In this document: positions 9,182-19,099 of the stretch, one piece after another | Layout: every line of letters begins with the position of its first letter | How positions within the stretch are numbered: position 1 is the stretch's first letter | NCBI RefSeq assembly: GCF_007747995.1 | Contig: NZ_CP036276.1 | Location: 2,533,001-2,597,000 of the forward strand | DNA length: 64,000 bases | Source of the DNA: Symmachiella dynata | GTDB lineage: Bacteria; Planctomycetota; Planctomycetia; Planctomycetales; Planctomycetaceae | Direction of reading: 5' to 3' | Notes under the pieces: generated by a model | What the model saw: only the letters and a program-made list of their open reading frames with translations | Databases searched by the model: none | Told to the model about the DNA's origin: nothing | Made by a program: the position numbers and the translations under genes

Positions 9182-9517
9182 CAAAAGGTCGATCAAACCA
9201 AGCGGTCTTTGGAACGATCTTTTTTGTCAGCGTCCCGAACTCCTTTTTATGGGGTTTGCGGTTGCGGTTTATTGCTTAACTACTGGTAGCGTCATTGGTT
9301 GTGACGGTTTCAGTATTGTCGGCAGCATAAAGAATCTCCGCCAAAGAGCTGTTTTTTTGTTGCCCAAACATCATTTTATCATCATGATAGAAATTTGGGG
9401 GTGTTGAGAGACTTACAGACGTCCCAGAAGCCTGTTGCATCAGGACAGATTCCGAACCAATTCACGATCAAAATTCGTATACGCAGTGGTACAGTTGGAG
9501 TTGAGCGGGCCCGTTTT
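9182..9517. other. Intergenic region without recognised content
   Basis: AT-richer gap between two divergently transcribed small genes, with several T and A runs. Promoters for both are expected. No repeat family or RNA gene was recognised. Confidence 0.4.
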
Positions 9518-9853
9518 ATGTTTATCAAATTTATTAAAATACTGTGTATGAGCCTCTGGTTGGCCGGATTTGTTTTGCTCGGAATGTCCTACGCCACATT
9601 CTCCAAAACCCATGGCTTGTCGGACCAGACGGCAAATGAGAATAATTCCGCGGTGACCAAAAATACAGAACAGGCGCAATTGCAAGCGATCGGCGGTGTA
9701 TCAGCCATTTTGAGCGGTGCTTTGGTTGGCTTGCTAACGACGCTCTGGGGTAATAAATACCGTCGTCGTCGCGATCGTTCACGCGTCAGTTCGAATGCCG
9801 ACCATCTGGCCATGCAATATCGTCGTCCTTCCCGACGCCGACAATCCTCCTGA
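9518..9853 (+). CDS. Small membrane protein with two hydrophobic segments
   Basis: Hypothetical protein of 111 residues. Starting at ATG 9518 the protein opens with a membrane segment (IKILCMSLWLAGFVLLGMSY), followed by a polar loop, a second hydrophobic segment (GGVSAILSGALVGLLTTLWG) and a very basic tail rich in Arg (RRRRDRSR, RRPSRRR). An in-frame start at 9395 would place a long polar leader before the first membrane segment and is less likely. The topology (two membrane spans and a cationic tail) suggests a tail that may touch nucleic acid or phospholipid, which is inference only. The SD is weak. Confidence 0.5.
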   Translation: MFIKFIKILCMSLWLAGFVLLGMSYATFSKTHGLSDQTANENNSAVTKNTEQAQLQAIGGVSAILSGALVGLLTTLWGNKYRRRRDRSRVSSNADHLAMQYRRPSRRRQSS

Positions 9854-10020
9854 CGTCTATTGCGAATCGGCGGCGTCGCCCCTTGGGATTTGGCCCCTCG
9901 GGTGCCCACGCAAAATGTTCCGCACAAGGCAACCGCTGGGAGTGCGCGTCACATCATTTCCCTGTTGGGTAACAGTCGCCATCCAAATACGACGATGATT
10001 TCCTCCCGGTGAGGTCCTGC

Positions 10021-11184
10021 ATGACTCAGATCGCAAACGAAATGCCGCCAAACAATGTTGCAAATGAAATGCCTCTGCAGGAATTGGACCGCGAACAGGA
10101 TGTGCGAAACAAGCACGACTTGGTCAAAGAACTGCTCAAAGCCAATGGATGGGATGCATTGTTACTCCAAAAACCGTGCAACTTTTCTTGGCTGACTTCT
10201 GGTGGTGACAGCTCTGGACGTGGTATGGGGCAACCGTTGGCCGCCCTCTTTATTACACCCGATTCCCGGTTGGTCATCGCCAACAATTGCAACTCGCCAC
10301 AAATTTTTGAGGAAGAGATTCCGCAACTTGGGTTCAGCCTCAAAGAACGTCCCTGGACCGAACCTCCGCACGTGTTACTCGATGACCTCTGCCGTGGACG
10401 CAAAGTCGCCAGCGATACCGGGGATCGCGAGACGATTGATGCATCGGCCGAGATTCGTAATCTGCGATTGCAGTTAACCAGTTTAGAACGAGCGCGGATG
10501 CGGATCGTGGGGCGGCATGTGACGCATGCTGTCGAAGCAACGGCGCGGACACTTGAATTGGGGCAAACCGAGGCTGAAATTGCCGGCCAATTGTCCCACC
10601 GCTTGGTGCACCGGCAGGTCACCCCCCTGCAAATGCAAGTCATGGTCGATGGTCGTGGCGAACGTCATCGACACTGGAGTTACAGCGGTGATCCGTTGCG
10701 CAAATCGTGTGTGCTCTCCGCAGTCGGTTCGCGTTGGGGAGTCTGCGTCGCTGCGACGCGCACGGTCTGTTTTGGCCAACCGTCGAATTCCCTCACCGAG
10801 GCGTACCAAGCCGCGGCTATGGTCGAGGCAACCGGTATTTTCTTTTCACGGCCCGAGACCTTGGCCAGCAAACTCTTCGGCCGTATCAGCCGCATCTACG
10901 AAAAATTCGGCTACGAACGGGAATGGCGACTCTGCGATCAGGGGGAAATCATTGGCTATCAAGCCTGCGAATTGTCAATCTCCTCCACCAATCACATCCC
11001 GCTGACGGCCAACATGGCTCTACATTTGCATCCAACGATCGGTCCAGCCAAATTGGGCGATACGATTTTGATCGCCGAAAACGGGTATGAACCGCTGCGC
11101 CCCATGGAAGGCTGGCCCCAATTGGGCGTCTCTGTCAAAGGGGTCTCGATCGAATGCCCCGACATGCTGGTCCGCGAACACTAG
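10021..11184 (+). CDS. M24-fold (aminopeptidase P/creatinase-like) protein lacking metal ligands
   Basis: The 387-aa protein has the two-part layout of Xaa-Pro peptidase/creatinase proteins: an N-terminal creatinase-like half (WDALLLQKPCNFSWLTSGG, LFITPDSRLVIANN) and a pita-bread-like half starting near LTSLERARMRIVGRHVTHAVEA. The expected metal ligands are absent. The DxGxxxxGYxSDxTR segment is replaced by LSAVGSRWGVCVAATRTV, the GHGxGxxxHE segment by GEIIGYQACELS, and the final Glu region by LHLHPTIGP...GDTILIAENG. It is therefore probably not an active metallopeptidase. ATG 10021 follows GGTGAGGT and is preferred to GTG 10009. The gene is convergent with the acyltransferase gene. Confidence 0.78.
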   Translation: MTQIANEMPPNNVANEMPLQELDREQDVRNKHDLVKELLKANGWDALLLQKPCNFSWLTSGGDSSGRGMGQPLAALFITPDSRLVIANNCNSPQIFEEEIPQLGFSLKERPWTEPPHVLLDDLCRGRKVASDTGDRETIDASAEIRNLRLQLTSLERARMRIVGRHVTHAVEATARTLELGQTEAEIAGQLSHRLVHRQVTPLQMQVMVDGRGERHRHWSYSGDPLRKSCVLSAVGSRWGVCVAATRTVCFGQPSNSLTEAYQAAAMVEATGIFFSRPETLASKLFGRISRIYEKFGYEREWRLCDQGEIIGYQACELSISSTNHIPLTANMALHLHPTIGPAKLGDTILIAENGYEPLRPMEGWPQLGVSVKGVSIECPDMLVREH

Positions 11185-11210
11185 TTTACATCGCAGTGCA
11201 CCCAGAGAAA

Positions 11211-11942
11211 TCACGTCGTCGATGTGCAGGACGTATACCCCACTCCGCCTAACTCCGCGATGCGGGCCATCATGATGTCGGTCACTTCTTGCAGTACTTC
11301 TTGTGTCGGTTTGCGGTCGTAGTACGCCGAGAGGTCTATCGGATCGCCGTAGTAGACGGTCACGGGGCCGAAGTTATAAAACGGATCGATCATGGTTTCG
11401 CCGCCGGGCGAGTTTTGAATATAGACAGGATAGACTGGCACCTGAGATCGCACAGCCAACCAAGCCATACCGGGGTTTCCCGCCTTGAGGTCTCGTTCGC
11501 GATTGATGCCCCCTTCGGGAAAGACCCCGAGCAGCTTGCCATCCTTCAACCGCCGCAAAGCGGCACGCGTGGGAGCAAGGTCCTTGCCGTTGCGTTGGAC
11601 CGGAATGGACTGCATGGCGACGGCGATCCAATGCAAAAATTTTACTTCATAGTATTCGCGAGCCATCATAAATCCGATGATCTGGCGGCGTCCCACCCAG
11701 ACGAACATCGGATCCATCGGGGAACTATGATTGGCAATGATGATCGCCGGCCCATCCGTGGGAAACGGACAAGGGCGATTTGTGCGAAAGTGAAAAAATG
11801 CGCGGACATAAAATCGATTGACAATCGCAAGTGCCCAGGCATGCCAACCATCCGGCCACCGCGCACCCTGAACGAATAACGTCATGATCGCAATCGTCAT
11901 ATAGAAGGCCAACGTCCACTTGGCGGCCATGTCCGGTTCCAT
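11211..11942 (-). CDS. PlsC-like 1-acylglycerol-phosphate acyltransferase
   Basis: Membrane-associated acyltransferase of the PlsC family, likely converting lysophosphatidic acid to phosphatidic acid or acylating another lipid. With the ATG at 11942 the protein has 243 residues, an N-terminal hydrophobic segment (FYMTIAIMTLFVQG), the catalytic motif IANHSSPMDP with His72 and Asp77 (HX4D), the substrate-phosphate motif GVFPEGGINRERDL, and VPVYPVYIQNSPG, matching the later conserved blocks. A longer frame to 12056 starts in a polar leader and is less likely. ATG 11930 is a further alternative. Confidence 0.86.
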   Translation of the reverse strand: MEPDMAAKWTLAFYMTIAIMTLFVQGARWPDGWHAWALAIVNRFYVRAFFHFRTNRPCPFPTDGPAIIIANHSSPMDPMFVWVGRRQIIGFMMAREYYEVKFLHWIAVAMQSIPVQRNGKDLAPTRAALRRLKDGKLLGVFPEGGINRERDLKAGNPGMAWLAVRSQVPVYPVYIQNSPGGETMIDPFYNFGPVTVYYGDPIDLSAYYDRKPTQEVLQEVTDIMMARIAELGGVGYTSCTSTT

Positions 11943-12371
11943 CGGAGAATTGGTCTCGCAGTTTGTCGTTAGGGGGTGATGTGAATCATCAACAGGTTTT
12001 GCCAAGTCGGTCGTCGAGTCGCTCTGAAAATCAGGACAAACTCGGCAGCAACGCACTCTAAAAATAAATCCTCACGCCAAGCCGCGAAGCTCGCAAAGGA
12101 GTTTGCTTTGTCGAGATGAATCGGGACGACGTCTAAACAAAGCGACCTATATGAATAAAAAATGATTTCTACGACATCCCAATCAGAAATCGATTTTTGA
12201 GCCTGATGATTGTCCCGGTAATTCCTTTGCGACCTTTGCGGCTTGGCGTGAGGTCTTGAATTCTATTTGGTTCCCACAATCAAAACTTGGCACTGATTGG
12301 ATTAGGGGGACCTGATGCTCTTTGTAAAAAGGTACGTCGCGACGCACCCTACAAAGAAACGGCTGTTAATG
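11943..12371. repeat. Intergenic region with a 29-bp inverted repeat and a dispersed palindrome
   Basis: Bases 12071-12099 and 12224-12252 are inverted copies with two mismatches (left arm CTCACGCCAAGCCGC..., right arm ending GGCTTGGCGTGAG). They enclose about 125 bp without a gene. The layout resembles that at 52862-53024. Bases 12330-12352 hold a copy of the dispersed palindrome around CGTCGCGACG, with one arm changed (GTACGTCGCGACGCAC). No coding sequence is seen. Confidence 0.65.
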
Positions 12372-13142
12372 CTAATCCAATTTAATGGGTTTGATGCGGA
12401 TGTTGCGGTAGGCGACTGGGCCGTGGTCTCCCTGAATCATCAACGGGCCGAGTGGTTTTTCATCTGAAAAGGCAGCTGCGCGGGTCGGGCCGGTGGTCGT
12501 CACGTTTTCGTGAATCACTTTTCCGTTGTGGACCACTTTGATGAATTTGGCATCTTCAATTTTTTTGCCGCTTTCATCAAATCGTGGTGCGCGAAACGTC
12601 ACATCGAACATTTGCCATTCCCCCGGCGGTAAACTGGCATTCAATCGCGGCGCGTGCCCTTCGAAACCGTAGCTCTCTTTTTCATTGTACCGTTTATAGA
12701 TCCCACCACAGTCGCTCGACTCGGCCTCTTTCACGCCGTAGCTGTCAAAGACCTGCACTTCGTACCGCCCTTGAAAATAGACCCCCGAGTTGGAGCCTTT
12801 GGGGACGGTGAATTCGATGTGCGCCTGCACATCGCCATGTTTTTTCTTGGTGAAGATATTCGTGTCGCGACCACCCTTGCCATTGACCATCACTCCCGTG
12901 CCGGGCTTCGGGGCGAAGGCTTTGGGGTTGTCGGGATTGAGCGGCACATCGCCGACGATTTTCCAATCCCCGGTCTTTTTCGTCCACCCGTTTAAATCCT
13001 TGCCGGAAAAAATCTCAATCCAACCCGTTTCCGAATTGTCATCGTCAGCGGCTAGGTCTTGCACCCAAACCCCTCCGCCCAGCAGCAGAGCACACAGTAA
13101 GGCGGAGATGCCCGCGCGGCGTTGGGAATGCGAATATTTCAT
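12372..13142 (-). CDS. DUF1080 (3-keto-disaccharide hydrolase-like) secreted protein
   Basis: The 256-aa protein has a signal peptide (residues 1-31, LLCALLLGGGVWVQDLAA) and one DUF1080 domain, a concanavalin-like jelly roll abundant in planctomycetes. Family motifs are IFSGKDLNGWTKKTGDWKIV, HGDVQAHIEFTVPKGSNSGVYFQGRYEVQVFDSYG and SDCGGIYKR, and the C-terminal GPLMIQGDHGPVAYRNIRIKPI. Characterised members cleave 3-keto glycosides; the sugar acted on here is unknown. SD AGAGGA lies ten bases before the ATG. The gene stands alone and is divergent from the GT2 gene. Confidence 0.9.
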   Translation of the reverse strand: MKYSHSQRRAGISALLCALLLGGGVWVQDLAADDDNSETGWIEIFSGKDLNGWTKKTGDWKIVGDVPLNPDNPKAFAPKPGTGVMVNGKGGRDTNIFTKKKHGDVQAHIEFTVPKGSNSGVYFQGRYEVQVFDSYGVKEAESSDCGGIYKRYNEKESYGFEGHAPRLNASLPPGEWQMFDVTFRAPRFDESGKKIEDAKFIKVVHNGKVIHENVTTTGPTRAAAFSDEKPLGPLMIQGDHGPVAYRNIRIKPIKLD

Positions 13143-13385
13143 GTGTGAGTTCCTCTTAAGAGCATGATTTGATGGAAAAACGAGGAGGCAATCGTCAGCC
13201 GCATCGTGTGCTGCTCATTCTATTCCACTGTGACCAATTTCACAATTTGGCAGCCCTAAGCCCTGGTTTTTAGGCTACAAAAATAGTCTAGTGCTATCTC
13301 GAAAGATCCGCTAATATCCCGCCACATCCATGGATTGGATTTGTATTTCTGCGTCGAAGTGCAATGCTAAGGATAGTTTGGGGCA

Positions 13386-15314
13386 ATGTTGGTTAATCTG
13401 TTCTATCACGTCGTGGGGCGTCCAATTCGCAAGGTTCTGTTCTTGGGCATACATTTGCTCGAGGCCTTGCTCCTTTACGCAAGAAAAGCATTTCACCTCC
13501 ATGCGAAGGTGATGGCTATTCTGCACGATGGTCGAGACGCCAAGTGGTTTTGGGACTCCGCGCTGGATGAATTGCAAAAGTATTATCGCGATGTGACCAT
13601 CCGCGTGCAGAGGATGCCCGATCAGCCGAAAATCAGCATCATTTTGCCGGTCTATCGTGTCGACCCCGCGATCTTTCGCGAAACGCTCGCTTCGGTTGCC
13701 ATGCAATGCTACACCAATTGGGAACTGTGTATCGTCGATGACGCTTCAGGGATGCCGGAATTGCAGCAGATGGCGCGTGATTTCGCCACCGATTATCCAG
13801 GGCAGGTGAAATTCGCGATAAATCCGACAAACGTGCACATTAGCGCAACCTCGAACCGGTGTATTGAGATGGCCACCGGGGAGTATTTGGCGCTGTTGGA
13901 CCATGATGATCGGTTAACGCCCAATGCCTTGGCCGAGATGGTGCGGCACATCAACCTCAACGGTCAATGCGATATATTCTATTCCGACGAGCGTGTGATT
14001 GAGTCGGACGGTAAGGCGACATTTTTGGTGTATTGCAAACCGGATTGGTCGCCATTTTTTCACCTTTCCTGTAATTACACGACACACTTATCGCTGTATC
14101 GCACCGCGCTCATTCGCGAAATCGGCGGGTTTCGCGTTGGATTTGAGGGATCGCAGGATCACGACCTGATGATGCGGGCTGTCGAGGCGACCGAGCGACC
14201 GATCGTACACGTACCGTTTTGTCTCTACCAATGGCGGGCGGTTGAAACCAGCACCGCTAAATCGGCCGACAGCAAGCCGTATGCGGCAATCGCCGGCGTC
14301 AAAGCCGTGAACGAAGCCTGCCAGCGACGGGGACGTCCTGCCGAGGTGCAGTGGGAACCAGAATCATTTCACTACCGCGTACGATTCGAACTCCCCGCAG
14401 AGTTGCCGCTGGTCTCGATATTGATTCCGACCAAAGACCAAGGCGAGTCGCTACAGAAATGTTTGGAATCGATTTTCACCTCTTCGACTTATCCAAACTT
14501 CGAAGTCGTACTGGTGGATAACGCAACCACACAAACAGCCGCGCTTGATGTCATGCGGCAGTTTCAATCGGCGCACCCGAAACAGCTACGCATCGAACGT
14601 GTCGACGAGCCATTTAATTTTGCGAGCCTGAATAATCGCGGGGCTAAAATCGCGCGGGGCGAATACCTCGTCCTGCTGAACAACGATACCATCGTTCGGA
14701 CGCCCGATTGGATCGAGGAGATGTTGCGACTCGCGCAATTCCCCGAGGTCGGGGCAGTGGGGTGCAAGTTGTTGTACCCCACCGGTGAAATTCAGCATGC
14801 CGGTTTGGAACTCCAAGACCGCAGGGTCGCCAATCACTCCTTCAAAGGGTTTCCTGAAAACACGACCGCGTATAACAACATCACCAAGACCGTCCACGAG
14901 GTCTCTGCAATCACCGGCGCGTGCTTAATGGTTGCTCAGGAGAAATATCATGAGGTGGGCGGCTTAGATGAAGTCTATTTGCCCAACGGGTATGGCGATG
15001 TCGATTTCTGCCTGCGACTATCCCAACGCGGCTACGAGCACGTTTACACACCTTACGCGAGGTTGATTCATGAGGAATCACAATCACGAGGCCGCGCCAC
15101 CGAAACGTTTGAACGGCAATATATGATTAGCAAGTGGGGGCACCAACTGATGAACGACCCCTACGTGAATCTGAATCTCAATCGTGATATGACCTTCAGT
15201 ATCGATTCCGAATTCCCCTTCATCGATCCGACCGGCAAGGATTTTCAAGATCTCCTGCAGGCACACGAAGCGGAGCAATTGCAGAAAAGGCAAACGTTGA
15301 GCCGCGCCGCTTGA
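13386..15314 (+). CDS. Two-domain family 2 glycosyltransferase
   Basis: The 642-aa protein carries two GT-A/GT2 domains in tandem. The first (about 75-300) begins PKISIILPVYRVDPAIF and contains LLDHDDRL as the DxD-like motif and GSQDHDLMMR. The second (about 335-600) begins LVSILIPTKDQGESL and contains VLLNNDTIV, EVGAVGCKLLYPTGEIQHAG and GDVDFCLRLSQRGY. Such proteins build repeating units of surface polysaccharides such as rhamnans and O antigen. No membrane segment of clear strength is seen, although residues 1-35 are hydrophobic/basic and may bind the membrane. The neighbouring minus-strand gene is sulfotransferase-like, which fits synthesis of a modified glycan. Confidence 0.92.
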   Translation: MLVNLFYHVVGRPIRKVLFLGIHLLEALLLYARKAFHLHAKVMAILHDGRDAKWFWDSALDELQKYYRDVTIRVQRMPDQPKISIILPVYRVDPAIFRETLASVAMQCYTNWELCIVDDASGMPELQQMARDFATDYPGQVKFAINPTNVHISATSNRCIEMATGEYLALLDHDDRLTPNALAEMVRHINLNGQCDIFYSDERVIESDGKATFLVYCKPDWSPFFHLSCNYTTHLSLYRTALIREIGGFRVGFEGSQDHDLMMRAVEATERPIVHVPFCLYQWRAVETSTAKSADSKPYAAIAGVKAVNEACQRRGRPAEVQWEPESFHYRVRFELPAELPLVSILIPTKDQGESLQKCLESIFTSSTYPNFEVVLVDNATTQTAALDVMRQFQSAHPKQLRIERVDEPFNFASLNNRGAKIARGEYLVLLNNDTIVRTPDWIEEMLRLAQFPEVGAVGCKLLYPTGEIQHAGLELQDRRVANHSFKGFPENTTAYNNITKTVHEVSAITGACLMVAQEKYHEVGGLDEVYLPNGYGDVDFCLRLSQRGYEHVYTPYARLIHEESQSRGRATETFERQYMISKWGHQLMNDPYVNLNLNRDMTFSIDSEFPFIDPTGKDFQDLLQAHEAEQLQKRQTLSRAA

Positions 15315-15317
15315 CGG

Positions 15318-15866
15318 TTATGAGCCGCTGGGTGGCTCATGCCATTGTCCAGTAAAGTCGCTCAGGAACGTCAGCAACCGCCGGTTGTAAATCGCCGCCA
15401 GCCGCAGCCCTTTTTCCAAAGGAAATCCGTTGCGGCGCTGAAGCGATCTCGCCACCTGATCCGGATCGCGGAAACAGCAGACGAAATGCGGGTTCTGCAA
15501 AAATGGCAGATAGAGGGGCACCGTCAGCGTCGTTCGCGGATCTTTGAACCCCCAGATCTCCTTGCCGCTGGACGCTAGGTCGAGCGTCGACTGGATTTGA
15601 TCCGAAAACCGCTCCCCCACCCCGAGAATCCCTTGCCGTGATGGGGGACGGTCCCAACTACCGCCGGCCGCCGACAAGATGCGATCATTCATCCGCACAA
15701 AATGCCGATCCTCGAAATGACCACGAGGATTCGAACCGCTGGCCGGCAGGAGGTCATCCCCCATGCTGATTTCTTGATGAAGTCCACAAGCGACCAGCGA
15801 TGTCGCCGAACGATGCATTCCCAGCACAACGATCGTTTTTTGCATACCCAGCCACTCGCCCCACAT
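15318..15866 (-). CDS. Sulfotransferase-like protein (PAPS-binding fold), short
   Basis: The 182-aa protein resembles the sulfotransferase superfamily. The 5'-phosphosulfate loop is seen in KTIVVLGMHRSATSLVA, the 3'-phosphate region in HFVCCFRDPDQVARSLQRRNG, and GFKDPRT lies between. It is short for the family (usually 230-300 aa) and ends soon after the second motif, so it may be a minimal form. ATG 15866 is used; ATG 15845 would start directly at MQKTIVVLGMHRS and is equally possible. It converges with the GT2 gene with only a few bases between the stops, suggesting a common function in glycan decoration (inference). Confidence 0.75.
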   Translation of the reverse strand: MWGEWLGMQKTIVVLGMHRSATSLVACGLHQEISMGDDLLPASGSNPRGHFEDRHFVRMNDRILSAAGGSWDRPPSRQGILGVGERFSDQIQSTLDLASSGKEIWGFKDPRTTLTVPLYLPFLQNPHFVCCFRDPDQVARSLQRRNGFPLEKGLRLAAIYNRRLLTFLSDFTGQWHEPPSGS

Positions 15867-15916
15867 TGCATTTCACCAACGACTACCCTTGGTGAAAAAG
15901 TTGCGCGGTTGAGTTG

Positions 15917-18900
15917 CTATTCCTTGGTCACAACTTCGTCCAGATTCAAAATCAGTCCCGCCACAGCGGAGTAGGCGGCCAATTCTGCCGTGTCGAGTTG
16001 CGTGTCGCGCGGCGAATCGCCGATTTTTAACAGTTCCTCTGCCGCGGTGCGGTCTGCTTGATAACCGGCCAAATGCCGGGTGAAACCAGCGGTGAGGATC
16101 TTCAGTTCTGCCTCAGTAGGCTGGCGGGCGGTGGCCAAGCGGAAGGCGTAGGTCAGTCGCGACTCGCTCGAATCGCCCCCTTCTAACATCGCCCGTTGCG
16201 CCAAATGGCGCGCCGCTTCCACAAATGTCGTCGCATTCAAGAGCGCGAGCGCTTGCAATGGAGTATTCGTCCGCGACTGCCGTACGATACACGTTTCGCG
16301 GCTGGAAGCGTCGAAGGCCATCATCGTTGGTGGGGCGACGGTTCGTTTCCAGAAGGTGTACATGCTGCGGCGAAAAAGATCGCCGCCTGTTCCCGGAGTG
16401 TAGGTGGTATTGGCAACTTCTTCCCACAGTCCGGCCGGTTGATACGGTTTGACTGACGGCCCGCCGATTTGCTCGACCAGCAATCCCGCAGCCGCCAACG
16501 CCTGATCGCGAATCGTCTCTGCCGACAAACGTTGTCGCGGTCCGCGAGCCAGTTGACGGTTTTCCGGATCACGCTCCCAAAGCTCGCGGGTTACCTTCGA
16601 CGACTGCTGATAGGCAGCGCTCATCACGATCGTCTTTTGCAGGGCTTTGATATCCCAACACGATTCGATGAACTCGGCCGCCAGCCAGTCTAATAGTTGC
16701 GGGTGGCTGGGCTGTTCTCCCTGCGAGCCGAAATCCTCCGCCGTTTTCACCAATCCCGCACCGAAATAGTTTTGCCAATACCGATTGACCGTCACGCGAG
16801 CTGTCAGTGGATTGTCGGCTGAGATCAGCCACCGCGCCAGTCCCAAACGGTTGTTGGGTTGTCCGCCAGGGAAGGGGGGCAGGCTGGCCGGGACACCCGG
16901 TTGGACCGCGTCGCCCAACTTGTCATACTCACCTCGCAATAACACATGCGCTTGCCGCGGTGGATGCATCTCCTGCATCACCATCACGGTGGGGAAACTT
17001 TCAACCAGCCGGTCCCGTTCTTCACGCACCGTCACCAATTCCTGAAACGCTTCCTGCTGCGGAGCGGGGGCTTGTTCACGAATGAAGTATGCGCGCAGCT
17101 TATTGAGTTGTCGTTGCGTCCGTTGAGCGGGCTGTATCGCTGCAATGTCGTGGAGCCTGTCGGGCGTTGCTAATAGATCGATTTCCTTAGCGGTCAATTG
17201 CGTATTGTAAATTCGCACATCATCAATCAACCCTTCAAAATGCCGCGGGTCCCCACCGCCCCCGATCAGCAGCGGACGGTCGTTTTTGAAGTCTTGATTC
17301 AACTCATCGAGATTGATCTTCAACGCGGCAGTGCGGCCGTTGATAGAGATCTTGACCCCGGCAGCGGTCCGCGAACCGTCGTAGGTCAATGCCACGTGAT
17401 ACCACTGTCCGGGCAGAAGCGATTCACGTGTCTCGACACGTATGGCATCATCCAACCAACGCTTGACCAGATTGACCTGCAGTTTGCCGTCATGCAGACA
17501 AAACTCGTAACCGTCGGAATACTCGTCGGCTTGCATCTTACAAACAATCGCTCCCCGTTCGACATTGCGGGGAGAGATCCAAGCCGTGACCGAAAACTTG
17601 TCCAGGTAGCTGAAATCGCCGACATCCCCGACAGGTAGCGGACGTGAAGCATCAAAAACCGCTGCCTCGCCAAGCTGCCCTGCGCCAAAAACAGATTCTT
17701 GCGGTGCCTCTGTGTCGCCGGTTTGTTCTTCCGCTGGTTTTTTGGCCAGGGTGTTTTCGACTGTTCCATTGAATGGAAAATGCGCCGTCAACGCGCGGTC
17801 CAGGGCCCAGTCTTTTGCCAAGTTCCAATCAAACGTCGATTCCCAGTCACGCTCCGCTTGTTCGATCGCCGGTTGGAGTCTCGTGAATGTTGTTTCAGCT
17901 ACGGAGAGGCGTTCTTCAACCTCGGCCAATTGACTACGTTGTTCGCGCGTCGGCGCTTTCATCATCGGCGGCGAGTTGCCGTTTTTGACCGCTTTGCCGC
18001 GCTCGGGGACGTTGTTAAAAAAGGAAAAGAGTTGATAAAACTCTCGTTGCGATATCGGATCGTACTTGTGGTCATGACACCGCGCGCAACCAATGGTCAG
18101 TCCCAGCCAAACGGTGCCGGTGGTTTCCACGCGGTCGACAACATATTCAACCGCGTATTCCTCTTCAATCACGCCCCCTTCGCCGTTGCCGCGATGATTG
18201 CGATTGAACGCCGTGGCGATGCGTTGCTCCAACGTTGGCTCGGGGAGCAGGTCGCCCGCCAATTGTTCGATCGTGAATTGATCGAACGGCATATTGTTGT
18301 TGTAGGCTTCAATGACCCAATCCCGCCAACGCCACATCGAACGGTCGCCGTCAGTTTGATAGCCATTGGTGTCGGCATACCGCGCCGCATCCAACCAGTG
18401 CGTCGCCATCCGTTCGCCATACCGCGGCGATGCTAACAACCGGTCGACCACTTTCTCGTAGGCACCGGGCGAATCATCGGCCAGAAACGCATCGACTTCC
18501 GCAATCGTGGGAGGTAGGCCGGTCAGGTCCAAAGTCATGCGGCGAATCAACCGCGATTTGTCCGCCGGCGGCGAAGGGGGCAAGCCTTGCGCTTCCAGCT
18601 TTGCCAACACAAACGCATCGATCGGATTACGGACCCAGTTTTCATTCTGAACCGCTGGTAAAGCCGGGCGACGAATCGGTGCGAACGACCAGTGCGTCTG
18701 CCATTCCGCCCCTTGTTCGATCCATTTTTTAATCAGCGCAATCTGCCGCGCGGTCAATTGCCGCCCCGAATCAACCGGCGGCATCCGCTCGTCAGCGTCC
18801 TCGGCGGTGATGCGAAGATAAAGTTCGCTCTCGCTGGGTTTCCCCGGTGCAATCGCCAAATGATCGCCCAGGTCCGCAAACGCCGACTCCTGTTGATCCA

Positions 18901-19099
18901 ACCGAAAATCCGCCTGCCGCTGCTCCTCATCCGGCCCGTGGCAATGGAAACAGATGTCGGACAAGACCGGCCGAATATCACGATTAAAATCAACCCGCTC
19001 CGGCAACGCCTCCGCCGCCGGACAAGCAGCCGTCGACACATGCAGAGCAGTGACCACCCCGAGCAACAATAACGAATTCCGCAGCGGACAATGTCGCAT
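15917..19099 (-). CDS. Planctomycete cytochrome protein with DUF1549, LamG-like and DUF1553 domains
   Basis: The 1060-aa protein is exported (signal peptide about residues 1-28). Order: PSCyt1 c-type haem domain with CFHCHG at residues 50-54 and KWIEQGAEWQTHW; DUF1549 (WVRNPIDAFVLAKLE, TGLPPT, RYGERMATHWLDAARYADTNGYQ) with a second haem-like motif CARCHDHKYDP at 338-342; a LamG/concanavalin-like insert (about 435-640; DKFSVTAWISPRNVERGAIV, DGYEFCLHDGKLQVNL, WYHVALTYDG); and DUF1553 (NPLTARVTVNRYWQNYFGAGLV to SRTNTPLQALALLNATTFVEAAR). The function of this planctomycete family is not firmly established; it is often paired with DUF1501, but here the DUF1501 gene is 13 kb away. Confidence 0.93.
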   Translation of the reverse strand: MRHCPLRNSLLLLGVVTALHVSTAACPAAEALPERVDFNRDIRPVLSDICFHCHGPDEEQRQADFRLDQQESAFADLGDHLAIAPGKPSESELYLRITAEDADERMPPVDSGRQLTARQIALIKKWIEQGAEWQTHWSFAPIRRPALPAVQNENWVRNPIDAFVLAKLEAQGLPPSPPADKSRLIRRMTLDLTGLPPTIAEVDAFLADDSPGAYEKVVDRLLASPRYGERMATHWLDAARYADTNGYQTDGDRSMWRWRDWVIEAYNNNMPFDQFTIEQLAGDLLPEPTLEQRIATAFNRNHRGNGEGGVIEEEYAVEYVVDRVETTGTVWLGLTIGCARCHDHKYDPISQREFYQLFSFFNNVPERGKAVKNGNSPPMMKAPTREQRSQLAEVEERLSVAETTFTRLQPAIEQAERDWESTFDWNLAKDWALDRALTAHFPFNGTVENTLAKKPAEEQTGDTEAPQESVFGAGQLGEAAVFDASRPLPVGDVGDFSYLDKFSVTAWISPRNVERGAIVCKMQADEYSDGYEFCLHDGKLQVNLVKRWLDDAIRVETRESLLPGQWYHVALTYDGSRTAAGVKISINGRTAALKINLDELNQDFKNDRPLLIGGGGDPRHFEGLIDDVRIYNTQLTAKEIDLLATPDRLHDIAAIQPAQRTQRQLNKLRAYFIREQAPAPQQEAFQELVTVREERDRLVESFPTVMVMQEMHPPRQAHVLLRGEYDKLGDAVQPGVPASLPPFPGGQPNNRLGLARWLISADNPLTARVTVNRYWQNYFGAGLVKTAEDFGSQGEQPSHPQLLDWLAAEFIESCWDIKALQKTIVMSAAYQQSSKVTRELWERDPENRQLARGPRQRLSAETIRDQALAAAGLLVEQIGGPSVKPYQPAGLWEEVANTTYTPGTGGDLFRRSMYTFWKRTVAPPTMMAFDASSRETCIVRQSRTNTPLQALALLNATTFVEAARHLAQRAMLEGGDSSESRLTYAFRLATARQPTEAELKILTAGFTRHLAGYQADRTAAEELLKIGDSPRDTQLDTAELAAYSAVAGLILNLDEVVTKE

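Noticed and set aside
11211-12056. Longer start for the PlsC-like gene at 12056
   Set aside because: Adds a polar, Cys-rich leader before the membrane segment; ATG 11942 fits the family better.
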